Positions 52,535 to 60,235 of a stretch of DNA of 64,000 nt are shown piece after piece; position 1 is the first letter of the stretch, and each line of letters starts with the position of its first letter. The position numbers and the translations under genes were made by a program. Source of the stretch: Sphingomonas cannabina (GTDB lineage: Bacteria > Pseudomonadota > Alphaproteobacteria > Sphingomonadales > Sphingomonadaceae). Under the pieces are notes generated by a model. It was not told the origin of the DNA. It did not search any database and saw only the letters and a list, made by a program, of their open reading frames with translations. The stretch spans positions 2,899,001 to 2,963,000 of the forward strand of contig NZ_CP090059.1 in NCBI RefSeq assembly GCF_021391395.1, written 5' to 3'.

Positions 52535-52665
52535 TCCTCCCCGGCACGGGGAGGGGGACCAGCCGAAGGCTGGTGGAGGGGGCCCTCCCCCAAACGGTGT
52601 CGTCAATGGCGGACCCCCTCCACCACCGCCTTCGGCGGCGGTCCCCCTCCCCGTGCCGGGGAGGA
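52535..52665. repeat. Palindromic intergenic element (CTCCCCGG type)
   Basis: The arms 52535-52560 and 52640-52665 are perfect 26-bp inverted complements (TCCTCCCCGGCACGGGGAGG... / ...CCTCCCCGTGCCGGGGAGGA). Inside each arm CCCCGGCACGGGG is itself a hairpin. A second inner pair CCAGCCGAAGGCTGG lies near 52559. It lies between selO and the AstD-like gene. The same design is seen at 55549-55750. Confidence 0.88.
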
Positions 52666-52712
52666 ATGAGCTGCCCCTTGGCATCGCTTCCGAATCCCGG
52701 CAGGAGGCGATG

Positions 52713-54128
52713 ATGGCCGGCCAAGAGATCGTCTCCACCGAACCCGCAACCGGCGCCGTGTTGTGGCGGCGCGGCCCCAGCGACGTCGATGCCGAAGTGG
52801 AGCGCGCCCGCGCGAGCTGGGCCGAATGGGCGGCGCGCCCCCATGCCTATCGCGTCGAGACGCTGCGCCGCTTCGCCAATGTCGTGCGGAGCAAGACAGA
52901 TGCCTTCGCCGACCTGATCGCGCGCGAGACCGGCAAGCCGCTATGGGAAGCGCGCACCGAGGTCGAGACCGTGATCAACAAGGTCGACATCTCGATCAAC
53001 GCCTATTCCGAGCGCACCGGCCAGCGCCGCAGCGAGGGCGCGATGGGCGCCCGCACCGCGCTCCGCCACAAGCCGCACGGGGTGCTGGCGGTGCTCGGGC
53101 CGTATAACTTCCCGGCGCACCTGCCCAACGGCCACATCGTCCCGGCGCTGCTCGCGGGCAATGCGGTGGTGTTCAAGCCCTCGGAGAAGACGCCGGCCAC
53201 CGGCGAGTTCCTGGTCGAATGCTACCACGCGGCCGGCGTGCCCGACGGCTGCGTGCGGCTGGTGATCGGCGGGCCGGACGAGGGCAAGGCGCTCGCGGCG
53301 CACGACGGCATCGACGGGCTGCTCTTCACCGGGTCGGCGCGGACCGGCCTCGCGCTCAACCGCGCCTTCGCCGACAAGCCGGAGAAGATCCTGGCGCTGG
53401 AGATGGGCGGCAACAACCCGATCGTGGTGTGGGATACGCCCGATCTCTATTCGGCCGCGGTGCTGGTGGTGCAGTCCGCCTTCACCACCGCCGGCCAGCG
53501 CTGCACCGCCGCGCGCCGGCTGATCGTCGACGAGAAGCTGTACGAGCCGCTGCTCGCCGAAGTCACCAAACTCGCCAACCGCCTCATCATCGGCGATCCG
53601 CACGCCGACCCGCAGCCCTTCATGGGTCCGGTGATCGACAACGACACCGCCGACATGCTGACCGAGAGCTTCCTGGCGCTCTCGGCGATGGGCGGACGGC
53701 CGCTGCGCTACATGGAGCGGCCGATCGAGGGGCGCCCCTTCCTCACCCCCGGCATCGTCGACATGACCGAGGCGAAGGAGCGGCCCGACGTCGAGCTGTT
53801 CGGCCCGGTCCTCCAGGTGATCCGCGCGACCGACTTCGACGAGGCGATCGCCGAGGCCAACGCCACCCGCTACGGCCTCTCGGCGTCGCTGATCAGCCAG
53901 GACCCGGCGCTCTACGACCGTTTCTGGGCCAATATCCGCGCCGGCATCGTCAACTGGAACAAGCCGACCAACGGCGCCAGCTCGGCCGCGCCGTTCGGCG
54001 GCATCGGCTGGTCGGGCAATCACCGCCCCAGCGCCTATTACGCTGCCGACTATTGCGCCTATCCCGTGGCGTCGAACGAGGCCGATCAGGCCCGCGCCGC
54101 GATCGGCATCGGCCTCAAGGACGCGTAA
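52713..54128 (+). CDS. astD: Succinylglutamate-semialdehyde dehydrogenase (AstD) family
   Basis: A 471-aa aldehyde dehydrogenase. Of two adjacent ATGs the second (52713) is five bases after AGGAGG. Diagnostic segments are GVLAVLGPYNFPAHLPNGHIVPALLAGN in pieces, FTGSARTGLALNRAF, LEMGGNNPIVVWD with the base Glu and AGQRCTAARRLI with the catalytic Cys. The PAHLPNGHIVPAL and MGGNNP stretches are typical of AstD, fourth enzyme of the arginine succinyltransferase pathway. No other ast gene is in the window, so the role in arginine breakdown is likely but not proven. Confidence 0.85.
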   Translation: MAGQEIVSTEPATGAVLWRRGPSDVDAEVERARASWAEWAARPHAYRVETLRRFANVVRSKTDAFADLIARETGKPLWEARTEVETVINKVDISINAYSERTGQRRSEGAMGARTALRHKPHGVLAVLGPYNFPAHLPNGHIVPALLAGNAVVFKPSEKTPATGEFLVECYHAAGVPDGCVRLVIGGPDEGKALAAHDGIDGLLFTGSARTGLALNRAFADKPEKILALEMGGNNPIVVWDTPDLYSAAVLVVQSAFTTAGQRCTAARRLIVDEKLYEPLLAEVTKLANRLIIGDPHADPQPFMGPVIDNDTADMLTESFLALSAMGGRPLRYMERPIEGRPFLTPGIVDMTEAKERPDVELFGPVLQVIRATDFDEAIAEANATRYGLSASLISQDPALYDRFWANIRAGIVNWNKPTNGASSAAPFGGIGWSGNHRPSAYYAADYCAYPVASNEADQARAAIGIGLKDA

Positions 54129-54132
54129 GACG

Positions 54133-54370
54133 GATCGACATTCGGCTTTTTGCCCTCTCCCCTTGATAGGGGAGAGGGTTACCGCAGCTTGGCGCTTTAG
54201 CGCCTAGCGGAGGTTGGGAGAGGGGTAGATCGGCGCGAAGCGCCGAGCGCCTGCTCCGCAGCCGCCCACCCCTCTCCCAGCTCCGACTAGCGCCTGCTCC
54301 GCAGCCGCTAAGTCTACGCAACCCTCTCCCCTCCTCGAGGAGGGGAGAGGGCAGAGGCTGAATGTCGATC
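54133..54370. repeat. Long mosaic palindromic element
   Basis: A 238-base region bounded by an 11-bp inverted repeat GATCGACATTC (54133-54143) / GAATGTCGATC (54360-54370). Inside lie hairpins GCCCTCTCCCC...GGGGAGAGGG, and the segment AGCGCCTGCTCCGCAGCCGC occurs twice (near 54247 and 54290). Like the elements at 52.5 and 55.5 kb it is a nested, GC-rich palindrome without coding potential. Confidence 0.85.
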
Positions 54371-54452
54371 GGCCCTAGCGCAAAAGCTCGGCTAGGCTGG
54401 CCTCAAGCATCCCTGCGTTGCCGCCGACGCCGCTCCGGCCCATCTGGCCGCC

Positions 54453-55241
54453 ATGGCGACGCTACTCGACCCCAACGCGCGCGGGCGCGTGATCCTCGTC
54501 GGTGCCGGCCCCGGCGACCCGGGGCTGCTCACCATCCGCGCCGTCCAGGCGCTGCGCCAGGCCGACGTCGTCGTGCACGACGGCCTCATCGATCTGCGCG
54601 TGCTCGACATGGCGCCGCCCCATGCGCACCGCATCTCGGTCGCCAAGCGCCGCGCCCGGCATACGCTGCCGCAGGAATCGATCAACGCGCTGATCATCGC
54701 GCATGTGAAGGCCGGCGCGATCGTCGTCCGCCTCAAGGGCGGCGACCCGTTCATCTTCGGCCGCGGCGGCGAGGAAGTGGAGGCGGTGCGCGCCGCCGGC
54801 CTGCCCGTCGAGGTGGTCCCCGGCGTCTCGGCGGCGCTCGGCTGCGCGGCGGAGGCGATGCTGCCGCTCACCCATCGCGACTGGTCGAGCGCGGTCAGCT
54901 TCGTCGCCGGCCAGTGCAAGGGGCTCAAGGACCAGGACTGGTCGGGCCTCGCCGGCAAGGGCCGCACGCTCGTCATCTACATGGGCGTCGCGACCTGCCC
55001 CGACATCGCCGACAAGCTGATCGCCGACGGCGTCGCCCCGGACATGCCGGTGGCGGTGATCGAGAAGGGTACGCTCGACGGGCACCGTGCGATGCGCACC
55101 CTGCTCGCGGACCTCGGCGCGATGGTCGAGCGCGAGAAGGTGCAGAGCCCCGCGATCATCGTCGTCGGCGAGGTGGTGATGCTCGCCGACGCCGAGGACA
55201 AGATGGCCGCCTGGGCCAAGGCCGCGGAGACGCTTGCGTGA
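54453..55241 (+). CDS. cobA: Uroporphyrinogen-III C-methyltransferase (SUMT)
   Basis: A 262-aa methylase. Motifs: VILVGAGPGDPGLLTIRA (14-31), DVVVHDGLI, VRLKGGDPFIFGRGGEE and VEVVPGVSAALG, all diagnostic of SUMT. It adds two methyls to uroporphyrinogen III, giving precorrin-2 for sirohaem. Sirohaem is the cofactor of the CysI protein encoded two genes later, which explains the linkage. No CysG oxidase/ferrochelatase domain is fused. The stop overlaps the GTG of the DUF2849 gene. Confidence 0.92.
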   Translation: MATLLDPNARGRVILVGAGPGDPGLLTIRAVQALRQADVVVHDGLIDLRVLDMAPPHAHRISVAKRRARHTLPQESINALIIAHVKAGAIVVRLKGGDPFIFGRGGEEVEAVRAAGLPVEVVPGVSAALGCAAEAMLPLTHRDWSSAVSFVAGQCKGLKDQDWSGLAGKGRTLVIYMGVATCPDIADKLIADGVAPDMPVAVIEKGTLDGHRAMRTLLADLGAMVEREKVQSPAIIVVGEVVMLADAEDKMAAWAKAAETLA

Positions 55242-55534
55242 AGATCCTGACCGGAAACGACCTGCGCACCGGCGCGGTGATCTGGTGGACCGGCGAGGGC
55301 TGGTCGCTCCATGTCGAGGACGCCGTCGACGTCGGCGAGCACGGCGAGGCGATCCTGACCGAGGAGACGGGCGCGCGCCGCGTCAACGGCGGCGTGATCA
55401 TCGACGCCACGATGACGCCCGAGGGTCCCCGCCCCGCCCACATCAAGGACCGCATCCGCGCGCTCGGCCCGACCGTCCGCCCGGACCTCACGCTCAAACC
55501 CGCCGATCCCAATGCAGGGAGCTGGGTGATATGA
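55238..55534 (+). CDS. DUF2849 domain protein of the sulfite-reductase operon
   Basis: A 98-aa protein, GTG start overlapping the SUMT stop (GTGA). It begins MKILTGNDLRTGAVIWWTGEGW and continues with GEAILTEETGARRVNGGVIIDA and HIKDRIRALGPTVRPDL. The DLRTG-x-V-x-WW start and the HIKDRIRA-x-GPTVR-x-DL end define DUF2849, a small alphaproteobacterial family nearly always found beside cysI. Its function is unknown, perhaps sirohaem or electron-donor related. Confidence 0.88.
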   Translation: MKILTGNDLRTGAVIWWTGEGWSLHVEDAVDVGEHGEAILTEETGARRVNGGVIIDATMTPEGPRPAHIKDRIRALGPTVRPDLTLKPADPNAGSWVI

Positions 55535-55548
55535 GCATGTTTCTTCAC

Positions 55549-55750
55549 TCCTCCCCGGAACGGGGAGGGGGGCGTAGCGGCGATCAGCGGCCTGCCGGGG
55601 GCAGGCCGCAGCCGCGGAGCCGGCTTGCGGAGCAAGCCGTGGTCGCGCAGCGAATGGTGGAGGGGGCCCAGCCCCAGGCGAGCGATGTGTGGAGGGCCCC
55701 CTCCACCACCGGCCTGCGGCCGGCGGTCCCCCTCCCCGTTCCGGGGAGGA
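55549..55750. repeat. Palindromic element inside the cys operon; right arm holds the cysI ribosome site
   Basis: Arms TCCTCCCCGGAACGGGGAGG... (55549-55571) and its exact complement (55728-55750) bound a 202-base nested palindrome. The last bases of the right arm, GGGGAGGA (55743-55750), stand five bases before the cysI ATG and are the only plausible Shine-Dalgarno site. In RNA they could pair with TCCTCCCC of the left arm. Confidence 0.88.
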
Positions 55751-55755
55751 TTTGA

Positions 55756-57390
55756 ATGTACCGCTACGACCAGTACGACCAGGCGATCGTCGACGCGCGC
55801 GTCGAGGAATTCCGCGACCAGGTCGCCCGCCGCATCGCGGGGGCGATGAACGACGACCAGTTCAAGCCGCTGCGGCTCAAGAACGGCCTCTATCTCCAGC
55901 TCCACGCCTATATGCTGCGCGTCGCCATCCCCTATGGCACGCTCGATTCGCGCCAGATGCGCAAGCTCGCGCACATCGCGCGCCGCTATGACCGCGGCTA
56001 CGGCCATTTCACGACGCGCCAGAACATCCAGTACAACTGGATCAAGCTCGAGGAAGCGCCCGACATCCTCGCCGAGCTCGCCACGGTCGAGATGCACGCG
56101 ATCCAGACCTCGGGCGAGAGCATCCGCAACATCTCGGCCGACCAGTACGCCGGCGCCGCCGCGGACGAGATCTGCGACCCGCGCCCCTGGGCCGAGCTGC
56201 TGCGCCAGGCGAGCACCTTCCATCCCGAGTTCAGCTATCTGCCCCGCAAGTTCAAGATCGCGGTGATCGCCGCCGAGGAGGACCGCGCGGCGCTGCGCTG
56301 GCACGACTTCGCGCTGCGCATCGTCCGCAACGAGGCGGGCGAGCAGGGCTTCGAGGTATTCGCCGGCGGCGGCATGGGCCGCACCCCGATCATCGCCTAC
56401 CGCATCCGCGAGTTCCTGCCCGCGGGCGAGATCTTCTCCTATCTCCAGGCGGTGCTGCGCGTGTGGAACCTCCATGCGCGCCGCGACAACATCCACAAGC
56501 AGCGCATGAAGATTCTCGTCCACGAGCTCGGCGAGGAGGAGTTCCGCCGCCAGGTCGAGGAGGCGTTCCAGCACTTCCTGACGCTCGGCACCGACTTCCC
56601 CCAGGCCGAGTACGACCGCATCGCCGCCTATTTCGCACCGCCGCCGTTCGAGACCGGCCTGCCCGAAGAGATCGACCGCTCCGATCCCGAGTTCGCGCTC
56701 TGGGCCGATCGCCAGACTCTCCGCCACAAGGCGCCGGGCTACGCTATCGTCAACATCAGCCTGAAGCCGATCGGCGGCATTCCCGGCGACATCTCCGCCG
56801 AGCAGATGGAGGTCGTCGCCGACCTCGCCGAACGCTATAGCTTCGACGAGCTGCGCGCGACGCACGCGCAGAACCTGGTGCTGCCGCACGTCCGCAAGGC
56901 CGATCTCCATGCCGTCTGGCAGGCGCTCGACGCGGCGGGGCTGGCGAACGTCAACCTCGACCTGGTGACCGACATCATCGCCTGCCCCGGGCTCGACTAT
57001 TGCAGCCTCGCCAACGCCCGCTCGATCCCGGTCGCACAGAAGATCGCGCAGCGTTTCGCCGACATGGACCGGCAGCTCGAACTGGGCGAGCTCAAGATCA
57101 AGATCTCGGGCTGCATCAACGCCTGCGGCCATCATCACGCCGGCCACATCGGCATCCTCGGCGTCGACCGTAAGGGCACGGAGAACTACCAGCTCCTGCT
57201 CGGCGGATCGGGCGCGGAGGATACCTCGCAGGCCAAGATCACGGGTCCCGGCTTCGACGAGGACGGGGTGGTCGACGCCGTGGAGAAGGCGACGGACGTC
57301 TACCTACGCGAGCGAACCGAGGGCGAACGCTTCCTCGACACCTACCGCCGCATCGGGCTCGAGCCATTCAAGGAGGCGATCTATGGTTGA
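55756..57390 (+). CDS. cysI: Nitrite/sulfite reductase, sirohaem-[4Fe-4S] subunit (CysI)
   Basis: A 544-aa sulfite reductase haemoprotein. The FeS/sirohaem Cys set is complete: Cys410 and Cys416 (ACPGLDYCSLA), Cys453 and Cys457 (SGCINACGHH). The substrate-binding Arg/Lys region is GYGHFTTRQNIQYNWIKL in parts. It reduces sulfite to sulfide by six electrons in the cytosol. The neighbours SUMT, DUF934 and cysH confirm assimilatory sulfate reduction rather than nitrite reduction. No CysJ flavoprotein is adjacent; ferredoxin may be donor. The translation start lies just after the palindromic element. Confidence 0.93.
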   Translation: MYRYDQYDQAIVDARVEEFRDQVARRIAGAMNDDQFKPLRLKNGLYLQLHAYMLRVAIPYGTLDSRQMRKLAHIARRYDRGYGHFTTRQNIQYNWIKLEEAPDILAELATVEMHAIQTSGESIRNISADQYAGAAADEICDPRPWAELLRQASTFHPEFSYLPRKFKIAVIAAEEDRAALRWHDFALRIVRNEAGEQGFEVFAGGGMGRTPIIAYRIREFLPAGEIFSYLQAVLRVWNLHARRDNIHKQRMKILVHELGEEEFRRQVEEAFQHFLTLGTDFPQAEYDRIAAYFAPPPFETGLPEEIDRSDPEFALWADRQTLRHKAPGYAIVNISLKPIGGIPGDISAEQMEVVADLAERYSFDELRATHAQNLVLPHVRKADLHAVWQALDAAGLANVNLDLVTDIIACPGLDYCSLANARSIPVAQKIAQRFADMDRQLELGELKIKISGCINACGHHHAGHIGILGVDRKGTENYQLLLGGSGAEDTSQAKITGPGFDEDGVVDAVEKATDVYLRERTEGERFLDTYRRIGLEPFKEAIYG

Positions 57391-57811
57391 GAACAACCTG
57401 CGCTTCCGCGACGACGAGCCGCACGACGAGCCGGCGGTCTCGATCGACGCCTTCCTCGGCCAGTCCAACGCCACCGCCGTCCGCATCGAGGCCGGCGAGG
57501 ATGCCCGGCTGCTGATCCCGCATCTCGATCGGCTCGCGCTGGTCGAGATCGACTTCCCCCGCTTCCGCGACGGGCGCGGCTACAGCTCGGCGCGAATCCT
57601 GCGCGAAGCCGGCTACAAGGGCGAGATCCGCGCGTCCGGCGACGTGCTGGTCGACCAGATGCTGTTCATGCGCCGCTGCGGCTTCGACAGCTTCGCGCCC
57701 GACGCGCAGATCGACCCGGAGGTGCTCGACGCCGCGCTCAACCGCTACGACTATGTCTATCAGCACGCCGCGGACGACGCGGTGCCGGTGTGGAAGCTCC
57801 GTCATGGCTGA
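57383..57811 (+). CDS. DUF934 protein of the sulfite-reductase operon
   Basis: A 142-aa protein that overlaps cysI by eight bases and cysH by eight bases. The DUF934 core is seen in LDRLALVEIDFPRFRDGRGYS and SARILREAGYKGEIRASGDVLVDQML in parts, ending CGFDSFAPD. The family is encoded next to cysI/cysH in many proteobacteria and is thought to help sulfite reduction, possibly as an electron-transfer or assembly partner; no mechanism is known. Confidence 0.9.
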   Translation: MVENNLRFRDDEPHDEPAVSIDAFLGQSNATAVRIEAGEDARLLIPHLDRLALVEIDFPRFRDGRGYSSARILREAGYKGEIRASGDVLVDQMLFMRRCGFDSFAPDAQIDPEVLDAALNRYDYVYQHAADDAVPVWKLRHG

Positions 57812-58568
57812 GGCTGCACGCAAGCTCGACCGCATCGATCTGGCGCCGCGCTGGACCGCGGCGGACGCGCTCAGGCTCAACAACCTGTTCCGCGGCACCG
57901 ACACGCCGACGATGCTTCGCACCCTGCTCGCCGAGCACATGCTGGGCGAGGTCGCGCTGGTTTCCTCCTTCGGCGCCGAATCGGCGGTGCTGCTGCACCT
58001 CGTCGCCAGTGTCGACCCGACGGTGCCGGTGCTGTTCCTCGACACCGGCAAGCATTTCCCCGAAACGCTCGCCTATCGCGACCGGCTCGCCGAACGCCTC
58101 GGCTTGACCGACCTGCGCATCATCACGCCCGACCCCGCCGAGCTTGCCGCGCGGGACGACGCGGGCCTGCGCTGGTCCTACGACCCCGACGGCTGCTGCG
58201 AGCTGCGCAAGGTCAAGCCGCTGGAGAAGGCGCTCGCCGGCATCGACGCCAGCATCACCGGCCGCAAGGCGTTCCAGGCGAGCACCCGCGCCGCCCTTCC
58301 CCGCTTCGAGCTGGACGGCGATCGGCTGAAGGTGAACCCGCTGGCGAGCTGGTCGAAGGCCGACATCGATGCCTATTTCGCCGAGCATGACCTTCCCCGC
58401 CACCCGCTGGAGGCCGAAGGCTATGCCTCGATCGGCTGCGCTCCCTGCACCAGCAAGGTGAAGCCCGGCGAAGACCCGCGCGCCGGCCGTTGGCGCGGAT
58501 GGGAAAAGACCGAGTGCGGCATCCACACCGCGGTCGAGGACGGCGACCCGGATCAGCCGAGCTTCTGA
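57804..58568 (+). CDS. cysH: Adenylyl-sulfate (APS/PAPS) reductase, [4Fe-4S] type
   Basis: A 254-aa enzyme. The P-loop-like motif is SSFGAESAVL (54-63) and LFLDTGKHFPET. The [4Fe-4S] ligands Cys131-Cys132 (GCCELRK) and Cys212-x2-Cys215 (GCAPC) are present, with the catalytic Cys238 in KTECGIH. The cluster marks the APS-reducing bacterial and plant type, which turns adenylyl sulfate into sulfite with thioredoxin, rather than the cluster-free PAPS enzyme of E. coli. It overlaps DUF934 and ends at a hairpin. Confidence 0.92.
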   Translation: MAEAARKLDRIDLAPRWTAADALRLNNLFRGTDTPTMLRTLLAEHMLGEVALVSSFGAESAVLLHLVASVDPTVPVLFLDTGKHFPETLAYRDRLAERLGLTDLRIITPDPAELAARDDAGLRWSYDPDGCCELRKVKPLEKALAGIDASITGRKAFQASTRAALPRFELDGDRLKVNPLASWSKADIDAYFAEHDLPRHPLEAEGYASIGCAPCTSKVKPGEDPRAGRWRGWEKTECGIHTAVEDGDPDQPSF

Positions 58569-58580
58569 TCCCAAGAAATC

Positions 58581-58603
58581 CTCCCCGAGCTTGTTTCGGG
58601 GAG
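58581..58603. terminator. Hairpin between cysH and dnaB (convergent)
   Basis: CTCCCCGA (58581-58588) pairs with TCGGGGAG (58596-58603) around GCTTGTT, followed by AAATTTG. It sits 13 bases after the cysH stop and before the convergent dnaB end, so it could serve both genes. Confidence 0.65.
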
Positions 58604-58616
58604 AAATTTGTCGGGC

Positions 58617-60128
58617 TCAATCCATCGGCGCGTAGTTTTCACCCGCATAATCGCTGAAGCGGGTGATGTTCGGCTCGAACTTCAGGATCACCTTACCCGT
58701 CGCGCCGTGGCGCTGCTTGGCGATGATCAGCTCGGCGAGGCCGAACACGCGCTCCATGTCGAGCGCCCATTTGGCATGGTCATCGAACACCTTGGGATCG
58801 TCGCCGTCCCGCGGCCGCTTGGGCTCGCGCCCGGCGACGTAATAATCCTCGCGATAGACGAACCACACCATGTCGGCGTCCTGCTCGATCGATCCCGATT
58901 CGCGCAGGTCCGAAAGCTGCGGCCTTTTGTCCTCGCGCTGCTCGACCGCGCGGCTGAGCTGGGAGAGCGCCAGCACCGGCACGTTCAGATCCTTCGCCAG
59001 CGTCTTGAGGCCGCGCGAAATCTCCGAGATCTCCTGCACGCGATTGTCGTTCGACCCGCGGCCGCTGCCGGACAGCAGCTGGAGATAATCGACCACGACC
59101 AGCCCGATCTCGTTGTTCTGCCGCCGCTGCAGCCGCCGCACGCGCGTATGCAGGCCGCTGATCGACAGGCCGGCGGTGTCGTCGATGAACAGCGGCAGGT
59201 TCTCCAGGTCCGCCGCGGCATCGGCGAGCTGGTGGAACTCGGCCTTGCTGATCTTGCCCATGCGCAGCGCCTCGGAGCTGATCCGCGCCTGCTCCGACAG
59301 GATACGCGTCGCCAGCTGGTCGGCCGACATTTCCAGGCTGAAGAAGGCCACCTTGGCGCCGGTCGAGCGCTCGGGCGGGATGCCGATGCGCATGTCGTCC
59401 ATCCAGCGCCGCGCTGTGTTGAAGGCGATATTGGTGGCGAGCGAGGTCTTACCCATGCCGGGACGGCCGGCGAGGATCATCAGGTCCGAATGGTGCAGGC
59501 CGCCGGTACGCGCGTTGATCGAATCGAAGCCGGTGGTGACACCGGAGAGGCCGCCGCCCGCGTTCAGCGCCTTCTCGGCCATCTTGACCGCCTGGGTCGT
59601 CGCCTGGGCGAAGGTCTTGACCGCACCGTCGGCGTTGCCCTCACTCGCGACGTTGAACAGGGCCGCTTCCGCCGCCTCGATCTGCGCGCGCGGGTTGACC
59701 TCCTCGCTGGTGTCCATCGCCCGGTCGACCAGCTCGCGCCCGACCGTCACCAGCGCGCGCAGCATGGCGAGGTCGTAGATCTGCTGCGCGAACTGCCGCG
59801 CGCCGATCAGCCCCGCACCGCTGCCGGTCAGCTTGGCGAGATAGGCGGGGCCGCCGAGCTCGCGCATCGCCTCATCGCTCTCGAACAGCGGGCGGAGCGT
59901 GACCGGGGTGGCGAGCTGGTCGGTCGAGCGCAGCCGCCGGATCGCCTCGAAAATGCGGCCGTGGAGCGGCTCGTGGAAATGCTGCGGCTCCAGCCGGTCG
60001 ACGATGTCGTCCGCCAGCCGGTTGTCGATCATCATCGCACCGAGCAGCGCCGCCTCGGCCTCGACGTTCTGTGGAAGCTGCGGCGCCGCAGGCGCGGCGG
60101 TATCATTGGCATGAAGGAGCGTGGCCAT
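58617..60128 (-). CDS. dnaB: Replicative DNA helicase DnaB
   Basis: A 503-aa hexameric helicase. The N-terminal domain starts QNVEAEAALLGAMMIDNRL. The RecA-like core has Walker A AGRPGMGKTSLA, FFSLEMSADQLATRI (H1a-like), Walker B VVVDYLQLLSG and LSQLSRAVEQREDKRP with QLSDLRESGSIEQDAD, all canonical. No intein is seen. It unwinds the fork on the lagging strand. It is the only clear housekeeping replication gene in the window. Confidence 0.96.
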   Translation of the reverse strand: MATLLHANDTAAPAAPQLPQNVEAEAALLGAMMIDNRLADDIVDRLEPQHFHEPLHGRIFEAIRRLRSTDQLATPVTLRPLFESDEAMRELGGPAYLAKLTGSGAGLIGARQFAQQIYDLAMLRALVTVGRELVDRAMDTSEEVNPRAQIEAAEAALFNVASEGNADGAVKTFAQATTQAVKMAEKALNAGGGLSGVTTGFDSINARTGGLHHSDLMILAGRPGMGKTSLATNIAFNTARRWMDDMRIGIPPERSTGAKVAFFSLEMSADQLATRILSEQARISSEALRMGKISKAEFHQLADAAADLENLPLFIDDTAGLSISGLHTRVRRLQRRQNNEIGLVVVDYLQLLSGSGRGSNDNRVQEISEISRGLKTLAKDLNVPVLALSQLSRAVEQREDKRPQLSDLRESGSIEQDADMVWFVYREDYYVAGREPKRPRDGDDPKVFDDHAKWALDMERVFGLAELIIAKQRHGATGKVILKFEPNITRFSDYAGENYAPMD

Positions 60129-60235
60129 CGCACCCTCATCTCATCAATGGCCGCCGTCCTCAACCGCTGATGGGCTGTGGAACACGGGGAAAGCGCCGTG
60201 CTGAGCCCGTCGAACGCTACCCGGTCCCCGCCGGA

